From Orychophragmus violaceus (Eukaryota; Streptophyta; Magnoliopsida; Brassicales; Brassicaceae): a stretch of DNA of 64,000 nt. The notes beneath the pieces were generated by a model. The model saw nothing but the letters and a program-made list of their open reading frames with translations. It did not search any database and was not told the DNA's origin. Shown here one piece after another: positions 37,880-50,856 of the stretch (the first letter of the stretch is position 1; each line of letters opens with the position of its first letter). Position numbers and translations under genes: made by a program. The stretch is taken from the NCBI GenBank assembly GCA_030180135.1, contig CM058240.1, forward strand, positions 71,915,581 to 71,979,580. The letters are read 5' to 3'.

Positions 37880-40800
37880 AGTTTCTTTCTTGTCTGTTAG
37901 TAGTGTTACTTAGGGGTGTTTAAAAGAACATAAACTTGTATAACATTCTTGTCATTCTTCCTTTAAGAGCATACAAAAACTATCTTATAGTTGTCTTACC
38001 TCACCTAATTTCTCCAATCCATGACACATATGTTTCAAGAAATTTTGGTAAAAATGTTTTGTTTAGGATTCTCATAGGACATTTTAGAAGATCAAAGTTT
38101 CTTTCTTGTCTGTTAGTAGTGTTACTTAGGGGTGTTTAAAAGAACATAAACTTGTATAACATTCTTGTCATTCTTCCTTTAAGAGCATACAAAAACTATC
38201 TTATAGTTGTCTTACCTCACCTAATTTCTCCAATCCATGACACATATGTTTCAAGAAATTTTGGTAAAAAAGTTTGGTTTAGGATTCTCATAGGACATTT
38301 TAGAAGATCAAAGTTTCTTTCTTGTCTGTTAGTAGGGTTACTTAGGGGTGTTTAAAGTGAACATAAACTTGTATAACATGCTTCTCATTCTACCTTTAAG
38401 AGCATGCAAAAACTAACTTATAGTTGTCTTACCTCACCTAATTTCTCTAATCCATGACACATATGTTTCAAGAAGTTTTGGTAAAAATGTTTTGTTTAGG
38501 ATTCTCATAGGACATTTTAGAAGATCAAAGTTTCTCTCTTGTCTGTTAGTAGGGTTACTTAGGGGTGTTTAAAGTGAACATAAACTTGTATAACATGCTT
38601 CTCATTCTACCTTTAAGAGCATGCAAAAACTAACTTATAGTTGTCTTACCTCACCCAATTTCTCCAATCCATGACACATATGTTTCAAAAAGTTTTGGTA
38701 AAAATGTTTTGTTTAGGATTCTCATAGGACATTTTAGAAAATCAAAGTTTCTTTCTTGTCTGTTAATAGGGTTATTTAGGGGGGTGTTTAAAGTGAACAA
38801 AAACTTGTATAACATGCTTCTCATTCTACCTTTAAGAGCATGCAAAAACTAACTTATAGTTGTCTTACCTCACCTAATTTCTCCAATCCATGATACATAT
38901 GTTTCAAGAAGTTTTGGTAAAAAAGTTTTGTTTAGGATTCTCATAGGACATTTTAGAAGATCAAAGTTTCTTTCTTGTCTGTTAGTAGGGTTACTTAGGG
39001 GTGTTTAAAGTGAACATAAACTTGTATAACATGCTTCTCATTCTACCTTTAAGAGCATGCAAAAACTAACTTATAGTTGTCTTACCTCACCTAATTTGTC
39101 TAATCCATGACACATATGTTTCAAGAAGTTTTGGTAAAAATGTTTTGTTTAGGATTTTCATAGGACATTTTAGAGGATCAAAGTTTCTTTCTTGTCTGTT
39201 AGTAGTGTTACTTAGGGGTGTTTAAAAGAACATAAACTTGTATAACATTCTTGTCATTCTTCCTTTAAGAGCATACAAAAACTATCTTATAGTTGTCTTA
39301 CCTCACCTAATTTCTCCAATCCATGACACATATGTTTCAAGAAATTTTGGTAAAAATGTTTTGTTTAGGATTCTCATAGGACATTTTAGAAGATCAAAGT
39401 TTCTTTCTTGTCTGTTAGTAGTGTTACTTAGGGGTGTTTAAAAGAACATAAACTTGTATAACATTCTTGTCATTCTTCCTTTAAGAGCATACAAAAACTA
39501 TCTTATAGTTGTCTTACCTCACCTAATTTCTCCAATCCATGACACATATGTTTCAAGAAATTTTGGTAAAAAAGTTTGGTTTAGGATTCTCATAGGACAT
39601 TTTAGAAGATCAAAGTTTCTTTCTTGTCTGTTAGTAGGGTTACTTAGGGGTGTTTAAAGTGAACATAAACTTGTATAACATGCTTCTCAATCTACCTTTA
39701 AGAGCATGCAAAAACTAACTTATATTTGTCTTACCTCACCTAATTTCTCCAATCCATGATACATATGTTTCAAGAAGTTTTGGTAACAAAAGTTTTGTTT
39801 CGGATTTTCATAGGACCTTTTAGAAGATCAAAGTTTCTTTCTTGTCTGTTAGTAGGGTTACTTAGGGGTGTTTAAAGTGAACATAAACTTGTATAACATG
39901 CTTCTCAATCTACCTTTAAGAGCATGCAAAAACTAACTTATAGTTGTCTTACCTCACCTAATTTCTCTAATCCATGACACATATGTTTCAAGAAGTTTTG
40001 GTAAAAATGTTTTGTTTAGGATTCTCATAGGACATTTTAGTAGATCAAAGTTTCTTTCTTGTCTGTTAGTAGTGTTACTTAGGGGTGTTTAAAAGAACAT
40101 AAACTTGTATAACATTCTTGTCATTCTTCCTTTAAGAGCATACAAAAACTATCTTATAGTTGTCTTACATCACCTAATTTCTCTAATCCATGACACATAT
40201 GTTTCAAGAAGTTTTGGTAAAAAAGTTTTGTTTAGGATTCTCATAGGACATTTTAGAAGATCAAAGTTTCTTTCTTGTCTGTTAGTAGGGTTACTTAGGG
40301 GTGTTTAAAGTGAACATAAACTTGTATAACATGCTTCTCATTCTACCTTTAAGAGCATGCAAAAACTAACTTATAGTTGTCTTACCTCACCTAATTTCTC
40401 TAATCCATGACACATATGTTTCAAGAAGTTTTGGTAAAAATGTTTTGTTTAGGATTCTCATAGGACATTTTAGAGGATCAAAGTTTCTTTCTTGTCTGTT
40501 AGTAGTGTTACTTAGGGGTGTTTAAAAGAACATAAACTTGTATAACATTCTTGTCATTCTTCCTTTAAGAGCATACAAAAACTATCTTATAGTTGTCTTA
40601 CCTCACCTAATTTCTCCAATCCATGACACATATGTTTCAAGAAATTTTGGTAAAAATGTTTTGTTTAGGATTCTCATAGGACATTTTAGAAGATCAAAGT
40701 TTCTTTCTTGTCTGTTAGTAGTGTTACTTAGGGGTGTTTAAAAGAACATAAACTTGTATAACATTCTTGTCATTCTTCCTTTAAGAGCATACAAAAACTA

Positions 40801-41400
40801 TCTTATAGTTGTCTTACCTCACCTAATTTCTCCAATCCATGACACATATGTTTCAAGAAATTTTGGTAAAAAAGTTTGGTTTAGGATTCTCATAGGACAT
40901 TTTAGAAGATCAAAGTTTCTCTCTTGTCTGTTAGTAGAGTTACTTAGGGGTGTTTAAAGTGAACATAAACTTGTATAACATGCTTCTCATTTTACCTTTA
41001 AGAGCATGCAAAAACTAACTTATAGTTGTCTTACCTCACCTAATTTCTCTAATCCATGACACATATGTTTCAAGAAGTTTTGGTAAAAATGTTTTGTTTA
41101 GGATTCTCATAGGACATTTTAGTAGATCAAAGTTTCTTTCTTGTCTGTTAGTAGTGTTACTTAGGGGTGTTTAAAAGAACATAAACTTGTATAACATTCT
41201 TGTCATTCTTCCTTTAAGAGCATACAAAAACTATCTTATAGTTGTCTTACATCACCTAATTTCTCTAATCCATGACACATATGTTTCAAGAAGTTTTGGT
41301 AAAAAAGTTTTGTTTAGGATTCTCATAGGACATTTTAGAAGATCAAAGTTTCTTTCTTGTCTGTTAGTAGGGTTACTTAGGGGTGTTTAAAGTGAACATA
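37880..41400 (+). repeat. Second cluster of D-type monomers, copy of the 22.7-24.5 kb block
   Basis: D-type monomers start at 37936, 38152, 39238, 39454, 40105, 40538, 40754 and 41187. Their spacing from 39238 (216, 867, 1300, 1516) equals that from 22724, so a block of about 1.7 kb is present again 16514 bp away, with other HOR units between. The tcggattttcat monomer near 39800 also matches the one near 23290 at about this distance. The first part, 37936-39237, is a 1302-bp tandem copy. Confidence 0.8.
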
Positions 41401-42099
41401 AACTTGTATAACATGCTTCTCATTCTACCTTTAAGAGCATGCAAAAACTAACTTATAGTTGTCTTACCTCACCCAATTTCTCCAATCCATGACACATATG
41501 TTTCAAAAAGTTTTGGTAAAAATGTTTTGTTTAGGATTCTCATAGGACATTTTAGAAAATCAAAGTTTCTTTCTTGTCTGTTAATAGGGTTATTTAGGGG
41601 GGTGTTTAAAGTGAACAAAAACTTGTATAACATGCTTCTCATTCTACCTTTAAGAGCATGCAAAAACTAACTTATAGTTGTCTTACCTCACCTAATTTCT
41701 CCAATCCATGATACATATGTTTCAAGAAGTTTTGGTAAAAAAGTTTTGTTTAGGATTCTCATAGGACATTTTAGAAGATCAAAGTTTCTTTCTTTTCTGT
41801 TAGTAGGGTTACTTAGGGGTGTTTAAAGTGAACATAAACTTGTATAACATGCTTCTCATTCTACCTTTAAGAGCATGCAAAAACTAACTTATAGTTGTCT
41901 TACCTCACCTAATTTCTCTAATCCATGACACATATGTTTCAAGAAGTTTTGGTAAAAATGTTTTGTTTAGGATTCTCATAGGACATTTTAGAAGATCAAA
42001 GTTTCTCTCTTGTCTGTTAGTAGGGTTACTTAGGGGTGTTTAAAGTGAACATAAACTTGTATAACATGCTTCTCATTCTACCTTTAAGAGCATGCAAAA

Positions 42100-45000
42100 A
42101 CTAACTTATAGTTGTCTTACCTCACCCAATTTCGCCAATCCATGACACATATGTTTCAAAAAGTTTTGGTAAAAATGTTTTGTTTAGGATTCTCATAGGA
42201 CATTTTAGAAAATCAAAGTTTCTTTCTTGTCTGTTAATAGGGTTATTTAGGGGGGTGTTTAAAGTGAACAAAAACTTGTATAACATGCTTCTCATTCTAC
42301 CTTTAAGAGCATGCAAAAACTAACTTATAGTTGTCTTACCTCACCTAATTTCTCTAATCCATGACACATATGTTTCAAGAAGTTTTGGTAAAAATGTTTT
42401 GTTTAGGATTCTCATAGGACATTTTAGAAGATCAAAGTTTCTCTCTTGTCTGTTAGTAGGGTTACTTAGGGGTGTTTAAAGTGAACATAAACTTGTATAA
42501 CATGCTTCTCATTCTACCTTTAAGAGCATGCAAAAACTAACTTATAGTTGTCTTGCCTCACCCAATTTCTCCAATCCATGACACATATGTTTCAAAAAGT
42601 TTTGGTAAAAATGTTTTGTTTAGGATTCTCATAGGACATTTTAGAAAATCAAAGTTTCTTTCTTGTTTGTTAATAGGGTTATTTAGGGGGGTGTTTAAAG
42701 TGAACAAAAACTTGTATAACATGCTTCTCATTCTACCTTTAAGAGCATGCAAAAACTAACTTATAGTTGTCTTACCTCACCTAATTTCTCCAATCCATGA
42801 TACATATGTTTCAAGAAGTTTTGGTAAAAAAGTTTTGTTTAGGATTCTCATAGGACATTTTAGAAGATCAAAGTTTCTTTCTTTTCTGTTAGTAGGGTTA
42901 CTTAGGGGTGTTTAAAGTGAACATAAACTTGTATAACATGCTTCTCATTCTACCTTTAAGAGCATGCAAAAACTAACTTATAGTTGTCTTACCTCACCTA
43001 ATTTCTCTAATCCATGACACATATGTTTCAAGAAGTTTTGGTAAAAATGTTTTGTTTAGGATTCTCATAGGACATTTTAGAAGATCAAAGTTTCTCTCTT
43101 GTCTGTTAGTAGGGTTACTTAGGGGTGTTTAAAGTGAACATAAACTTGTATAACATGCTTCTCATTCTACCTTTAAGAGCATGCAAAAACTAACTTATAG
43201 TTGTCTTACCTCACCTAATTTCTCTAATCCATGACACATATGTTTCAAGAAGTTTTGGTAAAAATGTTTTGTTTAGGATTCTCATAGGACATTTTAGAAG
43301 ATCAAAGTTTCTCTCTTGTCTGTTAGTAGGGTTACTTAGGGGTGTTTAAAGTGAACATAAACTTGTATAACATGCTTCTCATTCTACCTTTAAGAGCATG
43401 CAAAAACTAACTTATAGTTGTCTTACCTCACCTAATTTCTCTAATCCATGACACATATGTTTCAAGAAGTTTTGGTAAAAATGTTTTGTTTAGGATTCTC
43501 ATAGGACATTTTAGAAGATCAAAGTTTCTCTCTTGTCTGTTAGTAGGGTTACTTAGGGGTGTTTAAAGTGAACATAAACTTGTATAACATGCTTCTCATT
43601 CTACCTTTAAGAGCATGCAAAAACTAACTTATAGTTGTCTTACCTCACCCAATTTCGCCAATCCATGACACATATGTTTCAAAAAGTTTTGGTAAAAATG
43701 TTTTGTTTAGGATTCTCATAGGACATTTTAGAAAATCAAAGTTTCTTTCTTGTCTGTTAATAGGGTTATTTAGGGGGGTGTTTAAAGTGAACAAAAACTT
43801 GTATAACATGCTTCTCATTCTACCTTTAAGAGCATGCAAAAACTAACTTATAGTTGTCTTACCTCACCTAATTTCTCTAATCCATGACACATATGTTTCA
43901 AGAAGTTTTGGTAAAAATGTTTTGTTTAGGATTCTCATAGGACATTTTAGAAGATCAAAGTTTCTCTCTTGTCTGTTAGTAGGGTTACTTAGGGGTGTTT
44001 AAAGTGAACATAAACTTGTATAACATGCTTCTCATTCTACCTTTAAGAGCATGCAAAAACTAACTTATAGTTGTCTTGCCTCACCCAATTTCTCCAATCC
44101 ATGACACATATGTTTCAAAAAGTTTTGGTAAAAATGTTTTGTTTAGGATTCTCATAGGACATTTTAGAAAATCAAAGTTTCTTTCTTGTCTGTTAATAGG
44201 GTTATTTAGGGGGGTGTTTAAAGTGAACAAAAACTTGTATAACATGCTTCTCATTCTACCTTTAAGAGCATGCAAAAACTAACTTATAGTTGTCTTACCT
44301 CACCTAATTTCTCCAATCCATGATACATATGTTTCAAGAAGTTTTGGTAAAAAAGTTTTGTTTAGGATTCTCATAGGACATTTTAGAAGATCAAAGTTTC
44401 TTTCTTTTCTGTTAGTAGGGTTACTTAGGGGTGTTTAAAGTGAACATAAACTTGTATAACATGCTTCTCATTCTACCTTTAAGAGCATGCAAAAACTAAC
44501 TTATAGTTGTCTTACCTCACCTAATTTCTCTAATCCATGACACATATGTTTCAAGAAGTTTTGGTAAAAATGTTTTGTTTAGGATTCTCATAGGACATTT
44601 TAGAAGATCAAAGTTTCTCTCTTGTCTGTTAGTAGGGTTACTTAGGGGTGTTTAAAGTGAACATAAACTTGTATAACATGCTTCTCATTCTACCTTTAAG
44701 AGCATGCAAAAACTAACTTATAGTTGTCTTACCTCACCTAATTTCTCTAATCCATGACACATATGTTTCAAGAAGTTTTGGTAAAAATGTTTTGTTTAGG
44801 ATTCTCATAGGACATTTTAGAAGATCAAAGTTTCTTTCTTTTCTGTTAGTAGGGTTACTTAGGGGTGTTTAAAGTGAACATAAACTTGTATAACATGCTT
44901 CTCATTCTACCTTTAAGAGCATGCAAAAACTAACTTATAGTTGTCTTACCTCACCTAATTTCTCTAATCCATGACACATATGTTTCAAGAAGTTTTGGTA

Positions 45001-45380
45001 AAAATGTTTTGTTTAGGATTCTCATAGGACATTTTAGAAGATCAAAGTTTCTCTCTTGTCTGTTAGTAGGGTTACTTAGGGGTGTTTAAAGTGAACATAA
45101 ACTTGTATAACATGCTTCTCATTCTACCTTTAAGAGCATGCAAAAACTAACTTATAGTTGTCTTACCTCACCTAATTTCTCTAATCCATGACACATATGT
45201 TTCAAGAAGTTTTGGTAAAAATGTTTTGTTTAGGATTCTCATAGGACATTTTAGAAGATCAAAGTTTCTCTCTTGTCTGTTAGTAGGGTTACTTAGGGGT
45301 GTTTAAAGTGAACATAAACTTGTATAACATGCTTCTCATTCTACCTTTAAGAGCATGCAAAAACTAACTTATAGTTGTCT
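42100..45380 (+). repeat. Seven-monomer higher-order repeat ABACBBB, period 1523 bp
   Basis: Rare variants aatttcgccaatcc (42129 and 43652) and gtcttgcctcaccc (about 42549 and 44072) are both exactly 1523 bp apart, the sum of two A and five other monomers. The second copy carries one more B-type monomer before the next A at 45385, one with the C-like ttctttctttt segment near 44830, which looks like a recombinant monomer. Confidence 0.8.
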
Positions 45381-46019
45381 TACCTCACCCAATTTCTCCA
45401 ATCCATGACACATATGTTTCAAAAAGTTTTGGTAAAAATGTTTTGTTTAGGATTCTCATAGGACATTTTAGAAAATCAAAGTTTCTTTCTTGTCTGTTAA
45501 TAGGGTTATTTAGGGGGGTGTTTAAAGTGAACAAAAACTTGTATAACATGCTTCTCATTCTACCTTTAAGAGCATGCAAAAAACTAACTTATAGTTGTCT
45601 TACCTCACCTAATTTCTCCAATCCATGATACATATGTTTCAAGAAGTTTTGGTAAAAATGTTTTGTTTAGGATTCTCATAGGACATTTTAGAAGATCAAA
45701 GTTTCTTTCTTGTCTGTTAGTAGGGTTACTTAGGGGTGTTTAAAGTGAACATAAACTTGTATAACATGCTTCTCATTCTGCCTTTAAGAGCATGCAAAAA
45801 CTAACTTATAGTTGTCTTACCTCACCTAATTTCTCTAATCCATGACACATATGTTTCAAGAAGTTTTGGTAAAAATGTTTTGTTTAGGATTCTCATAGGA
45901 CATTTTAGAAGATCAAAGTTTCTTTCTTGTCTGTTAGTAGGGTTACTTAGGGGTGTTTAAAGTGAACATAAACTTGTATAACATGCTTCTCATTCTACCT
46001 TTAAGAGCATGCAAAAACT

Positions 46020-47645
46020 AACTTATAGTTGTCTTACCTCACCTAATTTGTCTAATCCATGACACATATGTTTCAAGAAGTTTTGGTAAAAATGTTTTGT
46101 TTAGGATTCTCATAGGACATTTTAGAAGATCAAAGTTTCTCTCTTGTCTGTTAGTAGGGTTACTTAGGGGTGTTTAAAGTGAACATAAACTTGTATAACA
46201 TGCTTCTCATTCTACCTTTAAGAGCATGCAAAAACTAACTTATAGTTGTCTTACCTCACCCAATTTCTCCAATCCATGACACATATGTTTCAAAAAGTTT
46301 TGGTAAAAATGTTTTGTTTAGGATTCTCATAGGACATTTTAGAAAATCAAAGTTTCTTTCTTGTCTGTTAATAGGGTTATTTAGGGGGGTGTTTAAAGTG
46401 AACAAAAACTTGTATAACATGCTTCTCATTCTACCTTTAAGAGCATGCAAAAACTAACTTATAGTTGTCTTACCTCACCTAATTTCTCCAATCCATGATA
46501 CATATGTTTCAAGAAGTTTTGGTAAAAAAGTTTTGTTTAGGATTCTCATAGGACATTTTAGAAGATCAAAGTTTCTTTCTTGTCTGTTAGTAGGGTTACT
46601 TAGGGGTGTTTAAAGTGAACATAAACTTGTATAACATGCTTCTCATTCTACCTTTAAGAGCATGCAAAAACTAACTTATAGTTGTCTTACCTCACCTAAT
46701 TTCTCTAATCCATGACACATATGTTTCAAGAAGTTTTGGTAAAAATGTTTTGTTTAGGATTCTCATAGGACATTTTAGAAGATCAAAGTTTCTTTCTTGT
46801 CTGTTAGTAGGGTTACTTAGGGGTGTTTAAAGTGAACATAAACTTGTATAACATGCTTCTCATTCTACCTTTAAGAGCATGCAAAAACTAACTTATAGTT
46901 GTCTTACCTCACCTAATTTGTCTAATCCATGACACATATGTTTCAAGAAGTTTTGGTAAAAATGTTTTGTTTAGGATTCTCATAGGACATTTTAGAAGAT
47001 CAAAGTTTCTCTCTTGTCTGTTAGTAGGGTTACTTAGGGGTGTTTAAAGTGAACATAAACTTGTATAACATGCTTCTCATTCTACCTTTAAGAGCATGCA
47101 AAAACTAACTTATAGTTGTCTTACCTCACCCAATTTCTCCAATCCATGACACATATGTTTCAAAAAGTTTTGGTAAAAATGTTTTGTTTAGGATTCTCAT
47201 AGGACATTTTAGAAAATCAAAGTTTCTTTCTTGTCTTTTAATAGGGTTATTTAGGGGGGTGTTTAAAGTGAACAAAAACTTGTATAACATGCTTCTCAAT
47301 CTACCTTTAAGAGCATGCAAAAACTAACTTATAGTTGTCTTACCTCACCTAATTTCTCCAATCCATGATACATATGTTTCAAGAAGTTTTGGTAAAAAAG
47401 TTTTGTTTAGGATTCTCATAGGACATTTTAGAAGATCAAAGTTTCTTTCTTTTCTGTTAGTAGGGTTACTTAGGGGTGTTTAAAGTGAACATAAACTTGT
47501 ATAACATGCTTCTCATTCTACCTTTAAGAGCATGCAAAAACTAACTTATAGTTGTCTTACCTCACCTAATTTCTCTAATCCATGACACATATGTTTCAAG
47601 AAGTTTTGGTAAAAATGTTTTGTTTAGGATTCTCATAGGACATTT
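46020..47645 (+). repeat. Four-monomer repeat ACBB, period 870 bp, at the array end
   Basis: A-type monomers at 46256 and 47126 and the aatttgtctaat variants near 46047 and 46917 are 870 bp apart, the sum of one 219-bp and three 217-bp monomers. The last monomer is cut after aggacattt at 47645 by element B1. Confidence 0.75.
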
Positions 47646-48774
47646 TGTTGGAATTTCAGATACATCCATGGGGATGATCTGAGAAACAAGTCTGGCTCAA
47701 GAGAAATGAGGTAGAATAGGGAAAACAAGCCTAAGACCCAATTAGGGTTCTTAAGGCGCTAGAGAGAGAAAACTAGGGTTTGCGGTTAAAGAAGGAAACA
47801 AAAGCTATTCTACCTCAAACAAATGAACACTTAAGCTATATGAAAATGTTATCCAAGAGCTTAACATCACATAGGATTGTTTACTCATGATAATGGATGA
47901 CAAATCAGTAATTAGCTAAGAGGTGTTCTAAGAAGAAAGAAAAGGAAAACATGTAAGAGCATTATAAACCGAGAGACTCTCACACTTGGATTAGTTATGG
48001 AAGAACTATCCAAGTGTGGTTTAGGACTGCCTTAGCAGCCCATCAAGGCTCTTACATGAGTCTACATTGTGTCTTGTTGAAGATCACAATGAGAGTTTAA
48101 GAGAAAGAAACCGCAAGAACAAAACTAAAGGAAAGAGAGAAAGACTTAAGAGAGAATATCAAGAATCTTGTTGATTACTTGTGAGTGAATTAGCAACTGG
48201 ATACAATGGCGTGTAAGGCCTTTAAATAGGCTTACAACTAGGTCAAGACAACAATAAACAAAGACAACAATTCATAAGATCTCAACCGTTGATTCATTGG
48301 AGGGAAAGTAGATTTGAACTCAACGGTTGGATCTTCTTCTTTCATTTGGATTCTTGTGTCTTCTTGTGCTGATAGTGACATCTCTCTTCCCTTCCTTGGC
48401 GTGTTGTAGGTCTGGAGAGAGAGAGTCCACGCTTCCAAGAGTGATAGTGACTTGTCTTCACTCTTGTTCAGCCCTTAATCTCAACATGTGATCTTCCCTT
48501 GTTTAACCTTGTTGCATCCGAGACTTGTGTCTGAATATGCCCCACTTTTGCACATTGAATCCATCATCTTATTATCATCTGGCCCTGACTTTGCACAGAC
48601 CATTTTGTGCCCCAACTTTGCACAATCTTCTTCAAGGAGTGTTGCTTGGATAACACTCTTTTCTTGCTTGTGGAACCACCTCTTTTCTTGTGGAACACTT
48701 CTTCTTGCTTTGTTTAGGACTGAGGCTCGACTTCTTCAGCCTCTCCTCATCCCATTTACTCCTCCTCTCTAATA
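47646..48774 (-). repeat. LTR of element B1, its 3' LTR (left side)
   Basis: 1129 bp, nearly identical to 50857-51985 and 55177-56305. Contains tagggttt at 47774-47781, which on the element's own strand is the telo-box AAACCCTA. It also has a TATA-like tttaaata at 48221-48228 and, upstream of that in the element's sense, an inverted repeat caaccgttga / tcaacggttg at 48283-48292 and 48320-48329. Open frames inside it differ between copies and resemble no protein. Confidence 0.92.
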
Positions 48775-48783
48775 CTCCCCCGC
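48775..48783 (-). other. Polypurine tract of element B1
   Basis: On the minus strand this reads gcgggggag and directly precedes the LTR start TATTAG. It is preceded by ccaagctt, as in element A. The copy in B2 is at 53095-53103. Confidence 0.85.
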
Positions 48784-50844
48784 AAGCTTGGTCGCCAGGA
48801 CTCCATAAGACCAAAGGGAGAAGAGGACCAAAGGCCAAGCTTGGAGCGGTTGAACTACCTCATTAAAAACCTCCTTAAGTAAAACCTCTTGGGATAAAAC
48901 CTTAAGGAGGACAAAAAGAGTATAGTCCACCTACTCAAGATGTAACTTGACCTTGGTATCATCATCTTGAACTCACGGCTCACTTCTTTCTCCAACTCTT
49001 TCTTTCCTTAGCATTCCTTGGTTTGATCTCTTCTTGATATGAACTTCTTTGATCTTTGTTGTGTCTTTTGAAACTTGGACTCTATAGTGCTCCGGCCTTT
49101 AACCCCAACATTGATAATCCTTCTCTTCCTGAGTTGAACTTCAAGTTGGTCTCATCTTCCTCTTGGAAAGACTTCAAGACTTGCGGATGCTCCTCATAGC
49201 TCCTTCACTTTCTAATGCTCCTCAAGCATGTCTTTATCTTTTCCTTCAACACAAAGGTTTAAAGGAAACATGTTAAGTGTGTGCAAGACATTTAGAACAT
49301 TAGCTAAGCATTAAACCTTTATGTTTAGAAACGTTTTGAGTATTAGTTTTAAAACGTTTTTGAATTGAAACACATGATCACAACAAGATACTTAAGAGAA
49401 AAACAAGTCTAAAACGTTTTGAGAATAAGGTTTAAAACATTTTGACTTTGAAAACTTCACATAATCAAGAGAACTCATAAGATGGAAGCTTAATGAAAAA
49501 TGAAAAAGAGGGTTTAGAAGTAGCCTGATTTCTTGTTGCGGTTGGGAGTGATTGAATGTTTGCCTTGTTGGAACATAACCATGACTGATCCAACAAGCTC
49601 CCCCGCACCCTTGAATGGCTCTTCACCATGCGCATACATGACTTGTACAACTCCTTGTACAACTTCTTGAACAAGGCCTCTTCCTCCTTTGAATGGACAG
49701 CTTCTAAACCGCCAATACTCTTGGGAAGATCCTTGAATCATGAGCTCATCCACCAGCTGACTCCCAACTCGGTTATGGCTCCAACAAAATGAGGATTTCA
49801 GCTTATCCACAACTCCATGAGTTCACTGGTTTTGTTGGAGACTTCTTCAGCTCCTCAACCACACAACTCCAATAACATCAGCTTGAACCGCCACTTAGAG
49901 TGTGCACCCTCCTTTTGTGACTGATCCTCACTGCCAACACTTCTCCATTCCTCCTAAGAACACCAAGAACAAACACATAACATTCTCAAGCAACACAAGT
50001 CTGGCCAGAACCATGAGCTTGATTAAGTTTCTGTGAAAGAAAAGAATGGGCTCTTTAGGAGTGAATTTTGAGAGAGAGAATAAGAAAAGAAAAGAAAAAT
50101 GAAGAATGGGAGAATGGATGACACAACTCAGATTTAAGAGTGTGTGCATCAGAGTATAAAGGAGTTTGAGAGTGAGAGAGAATGAGAATGTGATTTTGGA
50201 AGACAAAGCTCAGATTTAAGAGTATGTGAGCCAAAATCAGAGTATTAGAGAGTATGGGAGAATTGAAAGAAAAGAATGAAAAGAAAAGAAAATGTTTCAG
50301 GTTCAGGGACTAAGTTGAGCTTAGTTTAACTCAGAAACTTATGTGTTTAAGGTTCAGGGACTGAGTGTTTTCCTCAGTTTAACTCATAAACAATCACATG
50401 AAAAATAACCAGAGAAGTTAAGAGTGAAAGAAGCAATGATGTGCTCTTACACTTCTCTGATTTTTCTCAACAAGAACTTGTTGTCTCCCAAAGACAAATG
50501 AAGCAACAAGCAAGAAACGTCTATGGTTCAGGGACTGAGGGTTTTCTCTCAGTTTGACTCATGACAAAGAGAATGGCACCAAGTGAACTGAGTTTGGTCC
50601 ATTTAAAACAATGCGGAAGCAAAACAGAGAGATAAGAGTGAAAGAAGCAAAGATGTGCTCTTACTCTCTCTGATTTTTCATCAACAGCTTGTTAACTCTC
50701 AAGGAAGGTAGAGCAACAAGTTTTGATGGTTAGGAACCAAGGAAAACAGAAGCTTGGTCCTTGAAAACTTTACGGAAGCAAAACACTTAACAAGACAGAT
50801 TTTGCTCTCTATCTTGAAACAACTTTGAGCCAACAACTTGTGTG
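48784..50844 (-). other. Non-coding internal region of element B1
   Basis: About 2.06 kb with no recognised protein domain. The open frames on the minus strand (49514-49810, 98 codons; 49928-50206, 92 codons) recur in B2 only because the copies are nearly identical. Between 50040 and 50290 the plus strand is a purine-rich gagaaag run. Three copies of a hairpin-prone motif follow at 50300-50561. It may serve as spacer and packaging RNA; nothing shows a protein product. Confidence 0.75.
50300..50561 (-). repeat. Three hairpin-prone repeats near the primer site of element B1
   Basis: ggttcagggact is followed each time by an inverted ctgag...ctcag-like pair and then tttaactca or tttgactca: 50300-50334, 50351-50387 and 50525-50561. 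They lie about 280-540 bases downstream of the primer site in the element RNA. The same motif is in B2 (54620-54881) and, in altered form, in family C (60427-60561). Confidence 0.65.
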
Positions 50845-50856
50845 GCTCTGATACCA
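50845..50856 (-). other. Primer-binding site of element B1 (initiator Met tRNA)
   Basis: gctctgatacca, the reverse complement of tggtatcagagc, directly adjoins the LTR at 50857. It shows that the element runs on the minus strand and that the right LTR is its 5' LTR. Confidence 0.92.

Larger units (their letters stand above)
20853..47645 (+). repeat. Satellite array, segment 2 (about 123 monomers)
   Basis: Continues the same monomer family and strand as segment 1 directly after element A, and begins with the target-duplication copy catga at 20853-20857. A, B and C types prevail, and D types cluster at 22.7-24.5, 26.4-28.1, 29.4-29.9 and 37.9-41.4 kb. Several HOR regimes follow one another and are listed separately. 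Single odd monomers are seen, such as an extra A near 45590 and tcggattttcat variants near 23290, 26979 and 39800. The array stops inside a monomer after aggacattt, where the family-B elements begin. No gene is seen. Confidence 0.97.

Noticed and set aside
1..47645. CRISPR-like array
   Set aside because: Repeats are contiguous 217-bp units without spacers, in plant sequence with Copia elements.
49514..50206. Two frames of 92-98 codons inside element B as a possible gag remnant
   Set aside because: No zinc knuckle, no Gag helix pattern and no similarity to Gag of element A. They are part of purine-rich or low-complexity sequence.
50845..50856. gctctgatacca as part of a tRNA gene
   Set aside because: Only 12 bp match and they adjoin an LTR; it is a primer-binding site. 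No cloverleaf can be drawn around it.
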